From: Micromonospora okii
Lineage (GTDB): Bacteria > Actinomycetota > Actinomycetes > Mycobacteriales > Micromonosporaceae
DNA length: 64,000 bases
Direction of reading: 5' to 3'
Assembly: GCF_020884795.1 (NCBI RefSeq)
Contig: NZ_BBZF01000017.1
Location: 263,504 to 327,503 of the forward strand
A model generated the notes under the pieces. It saw only the letters and a list, made by a program, of their open reading frames with translations. It did no database searches and was not told the origin of the DNA. The stretch's first letter is position 1. Each line of letters starts with the position of its first letter. Positions 1-8,436 of this stretch are shown here, piece after piece. A program made the position numbers and the translations under genes.

Positions 1-2
1 TC

Positions 3-839
3 ATCCGGCCCGACGGCGGCCGGATGGCGATCCTCGGTCAGGAGGTGCCCGCAGCCCTCCCCGAGGTGGTCGGCCGGGTCGGCGCGATCGTGGAGAGCCC
101 GCAGTTCTTCCCGCACTTCACCGCCAGGGACACGCTGTCGCTGCTCGCCGGGGCGGGCGAGGTGCCACAGAGCCGGGTCGACGAGGTGCTGGAGCTGGTC
201 GGCCTGCGGGACCGGGCCGGCGAGCGGGTCAAGACGTACTCGCTCGGCATGAAGCAGCGGCTCGCGGTCGCCTCGGCCCTGCTCAAGGACCCGAAGCTGC
301 TGATCCTGGACGAGCCGGCCAACGGCCTCGACCCGGGCGGCATCCGGGAGATGCGCACCCTCACCCGCGACCTGGCCAATTCCGGGATGACCGTGCTGCT
401 CTCCAGCCACATCCTCGGCGAGATCCAGCTCATCTGCGACTCGGTCACCATCATCTCGCTCGGCCGCCGGGTCGCGTACGGGCCGGTGGACCAGGTGCTC
501 GCCGAGCACGCCGGTAGCGAGGTGCGGGTCCGCCTGGAGGCGGTCGCCGACCTGCAAAGGGCGGCGGACCTCCTCTCCCGGGCGGGCGCGACGGTCACCG
601 TCCGGCCCGACCACCTGATGCTCGCCGGGGTCGAGAAGACCGCCACGGTGAGCCGGGTGCTCGCCGAGCACAACCTGTACGTCAGCGAACTGACCCCGGT
701 CACGGTCGACCTGGAGAGCGTCTTCCTGGAGCTGACCGCGACCGCGCCCGTGCCCGGGCAGCACCGCCAGGTCGACCAGTCCACGAAGGTCGGTGGCGCG
801 GGCCAGCCCGACGCCGCCGCAGGAGGGTGGGGCGCGTGA
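3..839 (+). CDS. ABC exporter ATP-binding subunit, 5' end beyond window
   Basis: ATPase half of an ABC-2 type exporter. The frame is already open at base 3 with residues typical of the strand after Walker A, so the start codon and Walker A lie outside the window; the ATG at 24 is internal. Visible in order are the Q-loop region (VGAIVESPQFF), the signature YSLGMKQRL, Walker B LLILDEPANGLDP and the switch histidine in LLSSHILGE, then a regulatory tail of about 80 residues. The stop overlaps the GTG of the next gene, a permease, so the two should form one exporter. BcrA/drug-efflux ATPases look like this; the substrate is unknown. Confidence 0.93.
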   Translation: MRPDGGRMAILGQEVPAALPEVVGRVGAIVESPQFFPHFTARDTLSLLAGAGEVPQSRVDEVLELVGLRDRAGERVKTYSLGMKQRLAVASALLKDPKLLILDEPANGLDPGGIREMRTLTRDLANSGMTVLLSSHILGEIQLICDSVTIISLGRRVAYGPVDQVLAEHAGSEVRVRLEAVADLQRAADLLSRAGATVTVRPDHLMLAGVEKTATVSRVLAEHNLYVSELTPVTVDLESVFLELTATAPVPGQHRQVDQSTKVGGAGQPDAAAGGWGA

Positions 840-1855
840 GCCTCTATCGCACGGAGTTGCGCCGGCTGGGCAAGCGGCGCCTGACCCGATGGATGACGCT
901 GCTCGGCGTGCTGGTGATCGGGGCGGTGATCGTCGGCACCTTCTTCACCAACCAGAAGATCGGCCCCGAGCAGCGGGCCGCCGCCGTGGCCGAGGCGGAG
1001 CAGCAGTACCAGGAACAGGTGACCCAGGCCGAGCAGGAGCGGGCCGCCTGCGTGCAGGCCAAGGCGTCCGGCCAGGAGACGCCGGAGGGCCGGTACCCGG
1101 AGGACTGCGCGGCGATCGAGGCGCCGCCGAGGGGGAGCATCCAGCCCGAGTGGTTCCTGCCCTCCACGTTCGACTTCCGAAAGGGCTTCGAGGAGACCAT
1201 CGTCACGTTCACCGCGATCGTGGCGCTGCTCGGGTTCCTGGTCGGCGGCTCCTTCGTGGGTGCCGAGTGGAGCAGCGGCGGCATGATGAACCTGCTGCTC
1301 TGGCGGCCCCGGCGGCTGACCGTGCTGCTGACCAAGCTGGGGGCCCTGCTGACCGGGACGGTCGCCGTGACCGTCGCCGCGGCGACGGTCTGGACCGCCG
1401 GGTACTGGCTCGTCGGCACGCTGCGCGGCAGCACCGCGACGATGACCTCGGGCGCGTGGCAGTCGTTCGCGCTGACCGGGCTGCGCGGGCTGGTGCTGAT
1501 CGTCGTCGCGGTGACCCTCGGGTTCGCGCTCGCCTCGCTGGGCCGGCACACCGCGATGGCCCTCGGGGCGGCGATCGGGGTCGCCGTGGTCGGCCAGTTC
1601 GGCCTCGGCATCGTCATGGCGATGGCGGGCGTGCGCTTCCTGGAGGCGTGGCTGCTGCCGACGTACGCGCTCGCCTGGATGCAGAAGAAGGTGACTCTGG
1701 AGGACTGGCAGTCCTGCAACGTCACCTACTACGGGGAGTGCAAGCCGGACACGCTCGACGTGACCTGGGGGCAGTCCTCGATCCTGTTCGCCGCCGCGCT
1801 GGTGGTGGTCCTGGGCGCGGCGCTGGTCGCCATGCGCCGCCGCGACGTCGCCTGA
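836..1855 (+). CDS. ABC-2 type permease subunit
   Basis: Integral membrane partner of the preceding ATPase, 339 residues. An N-terminal helix (about 20-38) is followed by a hydrophilic Glu/Gln-rich loop with two cysteines, then about five more hydrophobic helices, with a second Cys pair in the last large loop, so extracytoplasmic disulfides are possible. I chose GTG 836, which lies 9 nt after AGGAGG (821-826) and overlaps the upstream TGA; the GTG at 827 abuts the Shine-Dalgarno sequence and is too close. A strong hairpin terminator follows. Substrate not predictable. Confidence 0.88.
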   Translation: MSLYRTELRRLGKRRLTRWMTLLGVLVIGAVIVGTFFTNQKIGPEQRAAAVAEAEQQYQEQVTQAEQERAACVQAKASGQETPEGRYPEDCAAIEAPPRGSIQPEWFLPSTFDFRKGFEETIVTFTAIVALLGFLVGGSFVGAEWSSGGMMNLLLWRPRRLTVLLTKLGALLTGTVAVTVAAATVWTAGYWLVGTLRGSTATMTSGAWQSFALTGLRGLVLIVVAVTLGFALASLGRHTAMALGAAIGVAVVGQFGLGIVMAMAGVRFLEAWLLPTYALAWMQKKVTLEDWQSCNVTYYGECKPDTLDVTWGQSSILFAAALVVVLGAALVAMRRRDVA

Positions 1856-1867
1856 CCGTCGCGTGCC

Positions 1868-1910
1868 GGGGCGACCCGGACCGCACGTCCGATGCGGTCC
1901 GGGTCGCCCC
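1868..1910 (+). terminator. Intrinsic-type hairpin terminator after the ABC exporter
   Basis: Perfect 18-bp inverted repeat (1868-1885 with 1893-1910) around a 7-nt loop, 12 nt after the permease stop. There is no U-tract, which is usual for high-GC actinobacterial terminators. Confidence 0.85.
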
Positions 1911-1979
1911 TGGTTAGGCTGGGGATCTCCTGGTCGGCGCGCCCCTGCCGGCCCCTCGCCCGCCCGCGTGAGGAGCGCC

Positions 1980-2600
1980 ATGCCGCCTGCCGATGCCTCC
2001 CCGGCCGCCACCGACCGGCCCGAGCCGTCGCGCCCCGGCGAGGGGGGTTTCGGCGAGGGCGTGGGGGCCCCGGAGCGCGCGGGCGGCCGGGAGCGCGTCG
2101 TCCCGCCGCCCCGGTCCGCGCCCGAGTCCACCGCCCCACCACCGGCCCCGCCCGCGCCGGCCACGGCACCCCCGCCGGGAGAGCCGGTCACGGTGCCCGC
2201 GCCGGCCACGACGCCCGCGCCGGCGGAGTCAGCCGAGTCGGCCGCGCCGCGCCAGCCGGTCGTACCGGGTCAGCCGGCCCCACCGCCCGCGCCGGGCCAG
2301 CCGGCCGCATCGGTCGTGCCCGGCCAGCCGGCCGCGCCGGCCGAGTCGGCCGGGCCGGGCGTCGGTGCCGGCGGGCTCACCGAGCGCGAGGGGCGCATCC
2401 TCGCCTTCGAGCAGCAGTGGTGGCGGCACGCCGGGGCCAAGGAGCAGGCGATCCGGGACACCTTCGGCCTCTCCGCGACGCGCTACTACCGACTGCTCAA
2501 TGCGTTGCTGGACAACCCGGCCGCGCTGGCCGCCGAGCCGGTGCTGATCGGCCGGCTGCGCCGCCTGCGCTCCTCGCGGGCCCGCAACCGGCGGCGCTGA
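1980..2600 (+). CDS. DUF3263 family protein with long Pro/Ala-rich N-terminal region
   Basis: 206 residues. The first 140 or so are low-complexity Pro/Ala with repeated PGQPAAP-like blocks and are probably disordered. The C-terminal 65 (ILAFEQQWWRHAGAKEQAIR ... YYRLLNALL ... RRLRSSRARNRRR) match the actinobacterial DUF3263 domain, a small helical, basic, possibly DNA-binding module of unknown role. Start ATG 1980 follows GAGGAG (1970-1975) and the strong upstream terminator; the open frame extends further 5' but that part runs through the terminator. No partner genes are evident. Confidence 0.8.
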   Translation: MPPADASPAATDRPEPSRPGEGGFGEGVGAPERAGGRERVVPPPRSAPESTAPPPAPPAPATAPPPGEPVTVPAPATTPAPAESAESAAPRQPVVPGQPAPPPAPGQPAASVVPGQPAAPAESAGPGVGAGGLTEREGRILAFEQQWWRHAGAKEQAIRDTFGLSATRYYRLLNALLDNPAALAAEPVLIGRLRRLRSSRARNRRR

Positions 2601-2689
2601 CCCGGCCCGTCCCGGCCGCGCCGCCCGCCCCGGCCGGGAATGTCCACGGCGGGGCGGGGTAGCCGCGCGGCGGCGGAGGGAGCGTGAGC

Positions 2690-3658
2690 ATGGCGGCAGG
2701 GCACCGGAGCGTACCGGACGGGCAGGGCCGCGTCGGGCGGCCGGTCGCGGGCGGGCGGACGATCGCGGCGGCGGAGGCGGCGGCCGGGCCGGGGACCCGC
2801 GCCGGGTCGGCGGGGCCGATCATGCGGGTACGGTCGGCGTCCGCGCCGGCCCCCGGCCGGGCGGTCAACGAGGATCTGGCCTTCCAGTTCGGCCCCCTGG
2901 TCGGGGTCCTGGACGGGGCGACCGTGCCCGAGGGCTTCGACACGGGCTGCCGTCACGGGCCCGCCTGGTACGTCCGGCACCTCGCCGCCCGGCTCGGGCT
3001 GGCCGCCGCCGCGCGCCCGGCGGCCACCCTGGTGAGCAGCCTCGCGGCGGCGATCCTGGCGGTACGGGCGGACCACGGCGGCGAGTGCGACCTCGACCAT
3101 CCGGGCACCCCCTCGTCGACGGTCTGCCTGCTGCGGTCCAGCGGCGACGAGGTCGACTGGCTGGTGCTCTGCGACAGCCCGCTGGTGCTCGACGTCGGCG
3201 GCCGGGTGGACGTGGTGGTCGACGACCGGCTGGAGACCGCGATGGTCGACCTGCGCCGGATGGCGGCCACCCTGCCGGAGCCGGCCGACGACGGCGACCG
3301 GGTCGACCGGTTCCGGCGGGCCGTCGGGCTGCAACGGGAGCGGATGAACCGCACGCACGGCTACTGGGTCGCCGCCGCCGACCCCGACGCCGCGTACCAC
3401 GCGCTCACCGGGACGGTGCCCCTGCGCGGCCCGGGCGGGCTGCGCCGGGCCGCCCTGCTCACCGACGGCGCGTCCTGCGCGGTGGAGCAGTTCGGGCTCT
3501 TCGACTGGGCGGGGCTGCTGGACCTGCTCACCACCGAGGGGCCGGGCGCGCTCGTCGACCGGGTCCGCGCCGCGGAGCGCGACCGGCCCGACCGGCTGCG
3601 CCGGCACAAGCCGACCGACGACGCCTCGGCGGTCCTCTGCGAGTTCGACCCGGCGTGA
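2690..3658 (+). CDS. PP2C-like (PPM family) phosphatase domain protein
   Basis: 322 residues, cytosolic. Scattered PPM metal-site motifs occur in the right order: NED (60-62), DGAT (75-78), SSTV with a downstream DSP, TDGAS (Asp259) and DDAS (310-311), so a metal-dependent Ser/Thr phosphatase fold is likely. Substrate is unknown and homology is remote, so loss of activity is possible. ATG 2690 follows GGAGGG (2675-2680) by 9 nt. The first 44 residues are low-complexity, and ATG 2822, directly before the conserved part, is an alternative start. No partner kinase is adjacent. Confidence 0.7.
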   Translation: MAAGHRSVPDGQGRVGRPVAGGRTIAAAEAAAGPGTRAGSAGPIMRVRSASAPAPGRAVNEDLAFQFGPLVGVLDGATVPEGFDTGCRHGPAWYVRHLAARLGLAAAARPAATLVSSLAAAILAVRADHGGECDLDHPGTPSSTVCLLRSSGDEVDWLVLCDSPLVLDVGGRVDVVVDDRLETAMVDLRRMAATLPEPADDGDRVDRFRRAVGLQRERMNRTHGYWVAAADPDAAYHALTGTVPLRGPGGLRRAALLTDGASCAVEQFGLFDWAGLLDLLTTEGPGALVDRVRAAERDRPDRLRRHKPTDDASAVLCEFDPA

Positions 3659-3701
3659 CCGGTCGCCGGGCCGGTGGTCGCCCCGACCACCGGCCGAGGT
3701 A

Positions 3702-3840
3702 GCGGTGACGCGCGGCCAAGACGGGCGCCGGCCGGGGGCGACGGCGCGCGACCGAGGCGGGCACGGAGGGGGCGACGGCGCGCGACCGAGGCGGGCGCGG
3801 ACCCGGGGCGACGACGCGCGGCCGAGGCGGACACCGGCCG
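3702..3840. repeat. Degenerate GC-rich direct repeats, period about 34-36 bp
   Basis: Three to four imperfect units sharing GGCGACGGCGCGCGACCGAG (starts near 3737, 3771 and 3807). They fill most of the gap after the PP2C-like gene and show no coding signal. Confidence 0.7.
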
Positions 3841-3909
3841 GGCGACCCGCCGGGGGAGCGGGACGCAAAGGGTGGACTCGGGCGGGTGCGGACCGGCAGA
3901 CTGCGGCAC

Positions 3910-4419
3910 GTGACTGGTGCGGTGCGGCTGGAGCCGGTGGAGGAGCGCAACCTCGAATCGCTGCTCTCGGTGGCGGTCGCCGAGGCCGAGCCGGACAACG
4001 TGATGCCCCCGGTCGACGCGCCCGCCGGGTGGTCGCACGCCCGCCGGGAGGCGTTCCGGGACTACTACCGCTCGGGTTTCCCGGGGCTCGACGGCCCGGC
4101 CCGCACCGCGATGTACGCGGTGCTGGTGAGCGGCGAGGTGCTGGGGATGATCCGGATGACCCGCCGAGCCGAGCCGGGGACGGTCGAGACGGGGATGTGG
4201 CTCGGCCGGTCCGCCCAGGGACAGGGCGTGGGTGCCGCGGCCCTGCGCGAACTGCTCAACCTCGCGGCGGCGGCCGGAATGCACACGGTCGTCGCGGAAA
4301 CCACCCGGGACAACGCGGGCGCCATTTCCGTGCTTCGCAGATGCGGCGCGAAAATGATCGAGGACGGCGATGCCGTCCATGCGGAGATCAGTTTGGACGC
4401 CACCCCGCCCATTCTCTGA
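3910..4419 (+). CDS. GNAT family N-acetyltransferase
   Basis: About 169 residues with a RimJ/RimL-type GNAT fold: a substrate-side segment, strand VLGMIRMTRR, acetyl-CoA loop GRSAQGQGVGAAALRELL, then the later strand with TRDNAGAISVLRRCGAKM. The acyl acceptor is unknown. No clear Shine-Dalgarno sequence is seen. I prefer GTG 3910 because CAGACT (3897-3902) lies 7 nt upstream, fitting a leaderless transcript; GTG 3886 is an in-frame alternative. It is a single gene between a repeat array and the gas vesicle promoter region. Confidence 0.8.
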   Translation: MTGAVRLEPVEERNLESLLSVAVAEAEPDNVMPPVDAPAGWSHARREAFRDYYRSGFPGLDGPARTAMYAVLVSGEVLGMIRMTRRAEPGTVETGMWLGRSAQGQGVGAAALRELLNLAAAAGMHTVVAETTRDNAGAISVLRRCGAKMIEDGDAVHAEISLDATPPIL

Positions 4420-4548
4420 ACCGGCGGCGGGAACTATTGCGTCCCGTGGCGGGAAGAGTGCCTTTCTGTCGCCTTCCGGCCTGCTCGTGAGGTAATCGAC
4501 CCCACGTCCTGAGCTGCCCGGCCAGGTGGCCGGTAATTGCGTTGCGAC

Positions 4549-4573
4549 GTTTCGCGGAAATGTCGCCGGGTAC
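4549..4573 (+). promoter_or_regulatory. Putative sigma-B/sigma-F-like promoter of the gas vesicle operon
   Basis: GTTT (4549-4552), 15 nt, then GGGTAC (4568-4573) matches the stress-sigma consensus of actinobacteria (GTTT or GNNT, 14-16 nt, GGGTAC/T). It lies 127 bp before the first operon start. The rest of the 280-bp gap holds one short palindrome (4518-4533) and no gene. Confidence 0.6.
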
Positions 4574-4699
4574 TGCCGGCCTGTCCGCTGAAAGCGGGAC
4601 GTCCAGGCGGAGGGCCGCTGTCGCGCTGATCCCCGGTAGCTGTTTTCCGGCCTCTCCGAAAAGGGGCGTACCCGCCAGCCGGGGAGCTAAGGAGAACTG

Positions 4700-5308
4700 A
4701 TGAAGAGCGGAACGCGAATCGGACTCGCGATGGGTTTCGGGTACCTCATCGGCCGCCGGAAGAAGCTGCGGACGGCCCTCGTCCTGGCCGCCGCCGTGGC
4801 GGCAGGGCGGGCCAGCCAGGGTTCCGGTGGGCTGCTGAAGCAGGGGCAGAACCTCCTCCAGTCGTCGCCCCAGTTGGGCAACCTCGGTCGCCTCGGCAGC
4901 CCGCTCGTCTCGGCCGGCAAGGCCGCCGCGACGGCCGCCGCCGGCAACGGCATCGACGCGCTGAGCGGCCGGTTGCGCGGCGGCGCGGACGCCCTGCGCC
5001 GGCGGTCGTCCGCCGCGTCGGGGGGCGACGGTGGCGGCGGGGACGAATCCGGCCAGAACCAGGGCCGTGACCAGAACCAGGGCCAGGGCCAGGGTGGCGG
5101 TGACCAGAACCAGGGCCAGAACCAGGACCAGGGTCAGAAGCAGAAGCAGGGCCAGGGCCAGGGCCGCGACCAGGGCCAGAACCAGGGCCGCGACCAGAAC
5201 CAGGGCCAGGGCGGCGGTGACCAGAACCAGGGCCAGAACCGGAACCAGGGCCAGGGGAACGGGTCGGAGCCCGCGACCGAGGGCGCCGGCAGCCGGCGGG
5301 GGCGGTGA
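4700..5308 (+). CDS. Gas vesicle cluster protein with Gln/Asn/Gly-rich disordered tail (GvpY-like?)
   Basis: 202 residues, first gene of the operon; strong AAGGAGA 5 nt before the ATG. Residues 1-35 resemble a glycine-zipper or weak membrane segment (GLAMGFGYLIGRRKKLR), followed by an Ala/Gly-rich amphipathic region. From about residue 112 the chain is almost purely QNQGQ/RDQNQG repeats, an extreme low-complexity prion-like composition. Similar proteins open other actinobacterial gvp clusters; I believe it corresponds to the accessory protein called GvpY in Streptomyces, but that name is from memory. Possible role: shell-surface or assembly factor. Confidence 0.75.
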   Translation: MKSGTRIGLAMGFGYLIGRRKKLRTALVLAAAVAAGRASQGSGGLLKQGQNLLQSSPQLGNLGRLGSPLVSAGKAAATAAAGNGIDALSGRLRGGADALRRRSSAASGGDGGGGDESGQNQGRDQNQGQGQGGGDQNQGQNQDQGQKQKQGQGQGRDQGQNQGRDQNQGQGGGDQNQGQNRNQGQGNGSEPATEGAGSRRGR

Positions 5309-5310
5309 GC

Positions 5311-6528
5311 ATGGCCGAGAACCTGAAGCCCGGGGGCCTCGCCGGCCGGGCCCGCGACCAACTCGGGGGCGAACTGCGCAATCTCGCCTCGGCGATCGGT
5401 GAGCGCGCGATGTCGGTGGTGACGGAGAAGGTCACGGGCGCGACCGGGCGGCTCAGCGAGTACGCCCAGCAGGGTGGCCCCGGCCTGATCGCCGCGGCCA
5501 CGGGCGCCCAGAAGCTCGCCGAGGGCAAGTCCCCGGTGAAGGCCATGTTCCATGCCGGCCTGGCCGGCGGTAAGGAGAAACTGATGTCGGCTCTCGGCAG
5601 GGGCGGCAAGGGTGGCAAGGGCGGATCGAAGAAGCTCAAGGTCACCAACATCGTCGAGTCGATCGAGGTCGGCGTGCCGGTCCGGGTCGCCTACAACCAG
5701 TGGACGCAGTTCGGCGACTTCCCGAGCTTCATGAAGAAGGTCGAGAACGTCGGCACGGAGAGCGACGAGAAGCTGACCTGGAAGGCCCAGGTGTTCTGGT
5801 CGCACCGGACCTGGGAGTCGACGATCGTCCGGCAGATCCCGGACCGCCTGATCCACTGGCGCTCCAAGGGCCAGAAGGGCGCGGTCGACGGCACCGTCAG
5901 CTTCCACGAGCTGGCCCCCGACCTGACCCGCATCCTGGTCGTCCTGGAGTACCACCCGCAGGGCCTCTTCGAGCACACCGGCAACCTCTGGCGGGCCCAG
6001 GGCCGGCGGGCCCGGCTGGAGCTGAAGCACTTCGTCCGGCACGTGATGACGCAGACCGTCCTCGACCCGGACTCGGTCGAGGGGTGGCGCGGCGAGATCG
6101 AGGACTCCCAGGTGGTGCGGGACCACGAGACGGCCGTGCGCGAGGAGCAGGAGGAACGGGAGCGCGGGGAACAGGAGCCGACCGGCGAGGAGCACGAGGA
6201 GCAGGAGGAGCAGGAGGAGCGCGAGGAGCGGCCCGCCGGGCGTCGCCGCCCGGAGCAGCGCCGCCGCCCCCGCGACGAGGAGTACGACGAGTACGACGAG
6301 GACGAGTACGACGAGTACGCCGACGAGGAGGAGGAGGAGGAAGAGGAGCCGCCGCGCCGCCGCCGGCCGGAGCGGGCCCGCCGCCCGCAGCCGAGCGAGG
6401 AGACGCAGCGGGCCCGTCGGCCGCAGCCGAGCGAGGAGCCGGAGCGCCCCCGCCCGGCGGCCCGTCGACGCCCCGAGCCGCCCCGGCGACCCGTGGTCCG
6501 GCGTCGGCGAGAGGAGCGGGGCGAGTGA
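5311..6528 (+). CDS. Gas vesicle cluster SRPBCC/START-like protein with polyampholyte tail (GvpZ-like?)
   Basis: 405 residues. An N-terminal amphipathic region (1-105) is followed by a cyclase/dehydrase-type SRPBCC domain (about 110-260: SIEVGVPVRVAYNQWTQFGD ... GLFEHTGNLWRAQGRR). The tail alternates acidic (EEQEEREER, DEYDEYADEEEEE) and basic (RRRRPERAR) blocks and must be disordered. ATG 5311 fits the G-rich Shine-Dalgarno spacing better than GTG 5305, which overlaps the previous stop. SRPBCC proteins recur in actinobacterial gvp clusters; the ligand or assembly role is unproven. Confidence 0.8.
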   Translation: MAENLKPGGLAGRARDQLGGELRNLASAIGERAMSVVTEKVTGATGRLSEYAQQGGPGLIAAATGAQKLAEGKSPVKAMFHAGLAGGKEKLMSALGRGGKGGKGGSKKLKVTNIVESIEVGVPVRVAYNQWTQFGDFPSFMKKVENVGTESDEKLTWKAQVFWSHRTWESTIVRQIPDRLIHWRSKGQKGAVDGTVSFHELAPDLTRILVVLEYHPQGLFEHTGNLWRAQGRRARLELKHFVRHVMTQTVLDPDSVEGWRGEIEDSQVVRDHETAVREEQEERERGEQEPTGEEHEEQEEQEEREERPAGRRRPEQRRRPRDEEYDEYDEDEYDEYADEEEEEEEEPPRRRRPERARRPQPSEETQRARRPQPSEEPERPRPAARRRPEPPRRPVVRRRREERGE

Positions 6529-6959
6529 CGATCGCGACGGGCGGCGGCGCGGGCGGCGCCCTGGAGCAGGGCGGCGGCGCCGGTGGGGGACTGGCCGACC
6601 TGGTGGAGACCGTGCTCGACAAGGGTGTAGTGATCGACGCCCAGGTCGTCATCGGGGTGATCGGCATTCCGCTCGTGGAGATCAACGCCCGGGTGGTCGT
6701 GGCGAGCATCGACACGTACCTGCGCTTCGCCCAGATGGTGGACCGGCTGGACATCTCCGGCGGAAAGGGCAAGAACGAGGGGCTCGGTGGACTGGTCGGG
6801 AACGTCACCGAGGCCGCGCAGGGGCTCACCTCCGGTCTCGGCGAGGCAGCCGGCGGGGCGGCCCGGGAGCTGGGCAGCGCGACCGGCGGCCTCACGGGGG
6901 CGGACCGGGAGGCCCCGCCCGAGCGGCGACCGCGCCGACGAGAGAACGAGGAGGGCTGA
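6525..6959 (+). CDS. gvpA: Gas vesicle major shell protein GvpA
   Basis: 144 residues. The core (about 24-72) carries the diagnostic GvpA pattern: LADLVETVLDKGVVIDAQV, then a short turn, then PLVEINARVVVASIDTYLRF, two amphipathic helices flanking a beta hairpin that stacks into the vesicle rib. It is longer than classic 70-residue GvpA because of a Gly/Ala-rich and then basic/acidic C-terminal extension, as in other actinobacteria. GTG 6525 lies 8 nt after GAGGAG (6511-6516) and overlaps the upstream TGA, implying translational coupling. The absence of the DWW-type C-terminal motif separates it from the minor GvpJ. Confidence 0.9.
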   Translation: MTIATGGGAGGALEQGGGAGGGLADLVETVLDKGVVIDAQVVIGVIGIPLVEINARVVVASIDTYLRFAQMVDRLDISGGKGKNEGLGGLVGNVTEAAQGLTSGLGEAAGGAARELGSATGGLTGADREAPPERRPRRRENEEG

Positions 6960-6960
6960 G

Positions 6961-7716
6961 ATGGCCGACGAGACGGGCCTGTTCGTCTACGGCATCGTGC
7001 CCGCCGACGTGGAGCCGACCCCGGACGCCGCCGGGGTCGGCGACCCGCCGGGCGAGGTGGCGGCGGTCCGCCACGGCGAGCTGGCCGCCCTGGTCAGCGA
7101 GGTGGCGCTGGAGGAGCCGCTGGGGCGGCCGGCCGACCTGACCGCGTACCAGGAGCTGCTGGACGGGACGGCGGCCGTCGCGCCGGTGCTGCCGGTGCGC
7201 TTCGGCACCGTGGTGACCGGCCCGGAGGCGGTGACGGAGATGCTCACCGCCCACCACGACCGGTTCGCGGCGGCCCTCGACGAGTTCGAGGACCGCATCG
7301 AGTACGTGCTGCACGGCCGCTACGACGAGCAGGCGCTGCTCGGGGAGCTGCTCGACGCCGACCGGGAGGCCGCCGATCTGGCCCGGCAGGTGCGCGGGCA
7401 GCCGGAGATCGCGACCCGGCCGCAGCGGATCCGCTTCGGCGAGATCGTCAGCCAGGCGGTGGAGCTGCGCCGGGAGGCCGAGAACCGGCACGTCCTGGAC
7501 GCCGTGGGGCCGCTCGTGGCGGACAGCACGGTCCGACCGCCGAGCCACGAGCTGGACGCGGTGAACCTCGCGTTCCTGGTGGAGTCCGCGCGGGTGGACG
7601 AGTTCATCGACGCGCTGGAGGAGTACGCCGAGCAACGCCGGGACCTGATCCGGATGCGGCTGCTCGGCCCGCACGCCCCGTACGACTTCGTCTCCGCGCA
7701 CGAACTGGCGGGGTGA
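6961..7716 (+). CDS. gvpF: Gas vesicle assembly protein GvpF
   Basis: 251 residues. GvpF/L family: N-terminal ferredoxin-like half beginning FVYGIVPADV, the conserved PVRFGTVV element (around 80), a helical middle and the C-terminal VNLAFLVE and LLGPHAPYDFV motifs. GvpF binds GvpA and is thought to help it add to the growing shell. ATG 6961 is one base after the gvpA stop. A second paralogue (gvpL) lies four genes downstream. Confidence 0.93.
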   Translation: MADETGLFVYGIVPADVEPTPDAAGVGDPPGEVAAVRHGELAALVSEVALEEPLGRPADLTAYQELLDGTAAVAPVLPVRFGTVVTGPEAVTEMLTAHHDRFAAALDEFEDRIEYVLHGRYDEQALLGELLDADREAADLARQVRGQPEIATRPQRIRFGEIVSQAVELRREAENRHVLDAVGPLVADSTVRPPSHELDAVNLAFLVESARVDEFIDALEEYAEQRRDLIRMRLLGPHAPYDFVSAHELAG

Positions 7717-7719
7717 CCC

Positions 7720-8100
7720 GTGGACATCCTCTGGGCGCTGCTGACCTTTCCGTACGCCCCGGTGCGGGGGGTGACCGCGGTGGTGAAGGTGATCGCCCGG
7801 GAGGCCGAGTCCCGGCAGCACGACCCGGCGAACGTGCGCCGCGAGCTGGAGGCGCTCGACCGGGCGGCGGCGGCCGGCGACATCACGGAGCGGGAGCGGG
7901 ACCGCGCCCAGCAGCGGATCCTCGACCGGCTGACGGGCACGGGCGGGCGTCGGGCGGGGCAGACGGGCGGGCGTCGGGCGGAGCAGACCGGAGGGCGTGT
8001 GGCCGGGCAGACCAGCGGGCTTCGGGCGGCGCAGAGCCCCGGCGGCGCGCGGCGGCGCAGCGGCGGTGGGGCCGGCAGACAAGGGAGGCGAGCGGGATGA
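7720..8100 (+). CDS. gvpG: Gas vesicle protein GvpG
   Basis: 126 residues. Residues 1-70 match GvpG: DILWALLTFPYAPVRGV followed by a helical region (RRELEALDRAAAAGDITERE). The tail is an Arg/Gly/Gln repeat (RRAGQTGGRRAEQTGG) absent from minimal homologues. GTG 7720 starts 3 nt after the gvpF stop. Expected role is minor shell or accessory component. Confidence 0.9.
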   Translation: MDILWALLTFPYAPVRGVTAVVKVIAREAESRQHDPANVRRELEALDRAAAAGDITERERDRAQQRILDRLTGTGGRRAGQTGGRRAEQTGGRVAGQTSGLRAAQSPGGARRRSGGGAGRQGRRAG

Positions 8101-8435
8101 CCCAGGGACGGACCCGGGACGCCGACAGAGGCACCCGACGCGGGGAGCGTGACGACGAGGAGGAGGAGTACCTCGAACCGCTGTCGGCGGCCGAGGCGGC
8201 GCGCGAGGGGCTGCGCCTGATCGACGCCCTCACCAACCGGGAGGCGCAGGGCGTCGTCTCGCTGGAGCCCACGGACGAGGGCTGGCGGGTGGGGGTGGAG
8301 GTGGTCGAGGACCGCCGCATCCCCTCCTCCACGGACCTGCTCGGCCTGTACGAGATCGACCTCGACGTCGACGGGGAGCTGCTGGGCTACCGGCGGGTGC
8401 GCCGCTACCAGCGCGGCAAGGGCGAGGTGGGCTGA
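8097..8435 (+). CDS. gvpO: Gas vesicle protein GvpO
   Basis: 112 residues. A charged N-terminus (RGERDDEEEEYLEPL) precedes a GvpO domain with PTDEGWRVGVEVVEDRRIP and DLLGLYEIDLDVDGELLGYR. GvpO is essential for vesicles in haloarchaea, possibly with a regulatory role. ATG 8097 overlaps the gvpG stop and has AAGGGAGG (8081-8088). The position between gvpG and gvpJ differs from Streptomyces coelicolor, where I recall gvpO first. Confidence 0.9.
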   Translation: MTQGRTRDADRGTRRGERDDEEEEYLEPLSAAEAAREGLRLIDALTNREAQGVVSLEPTDEGWRVGVEVVEDRRIPSSTDLLGLYEIDLDVDGELLGYRRVRRYQRGKGEVG

Positions 8436-8436
8436 G

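Noticed and set aside
38..2209. Long minus-strand open frame opposite the ABC exporter
   Set aside because: Antisense shadow; it reads straight through a strong terminator hairpin and has no recognisable domain.
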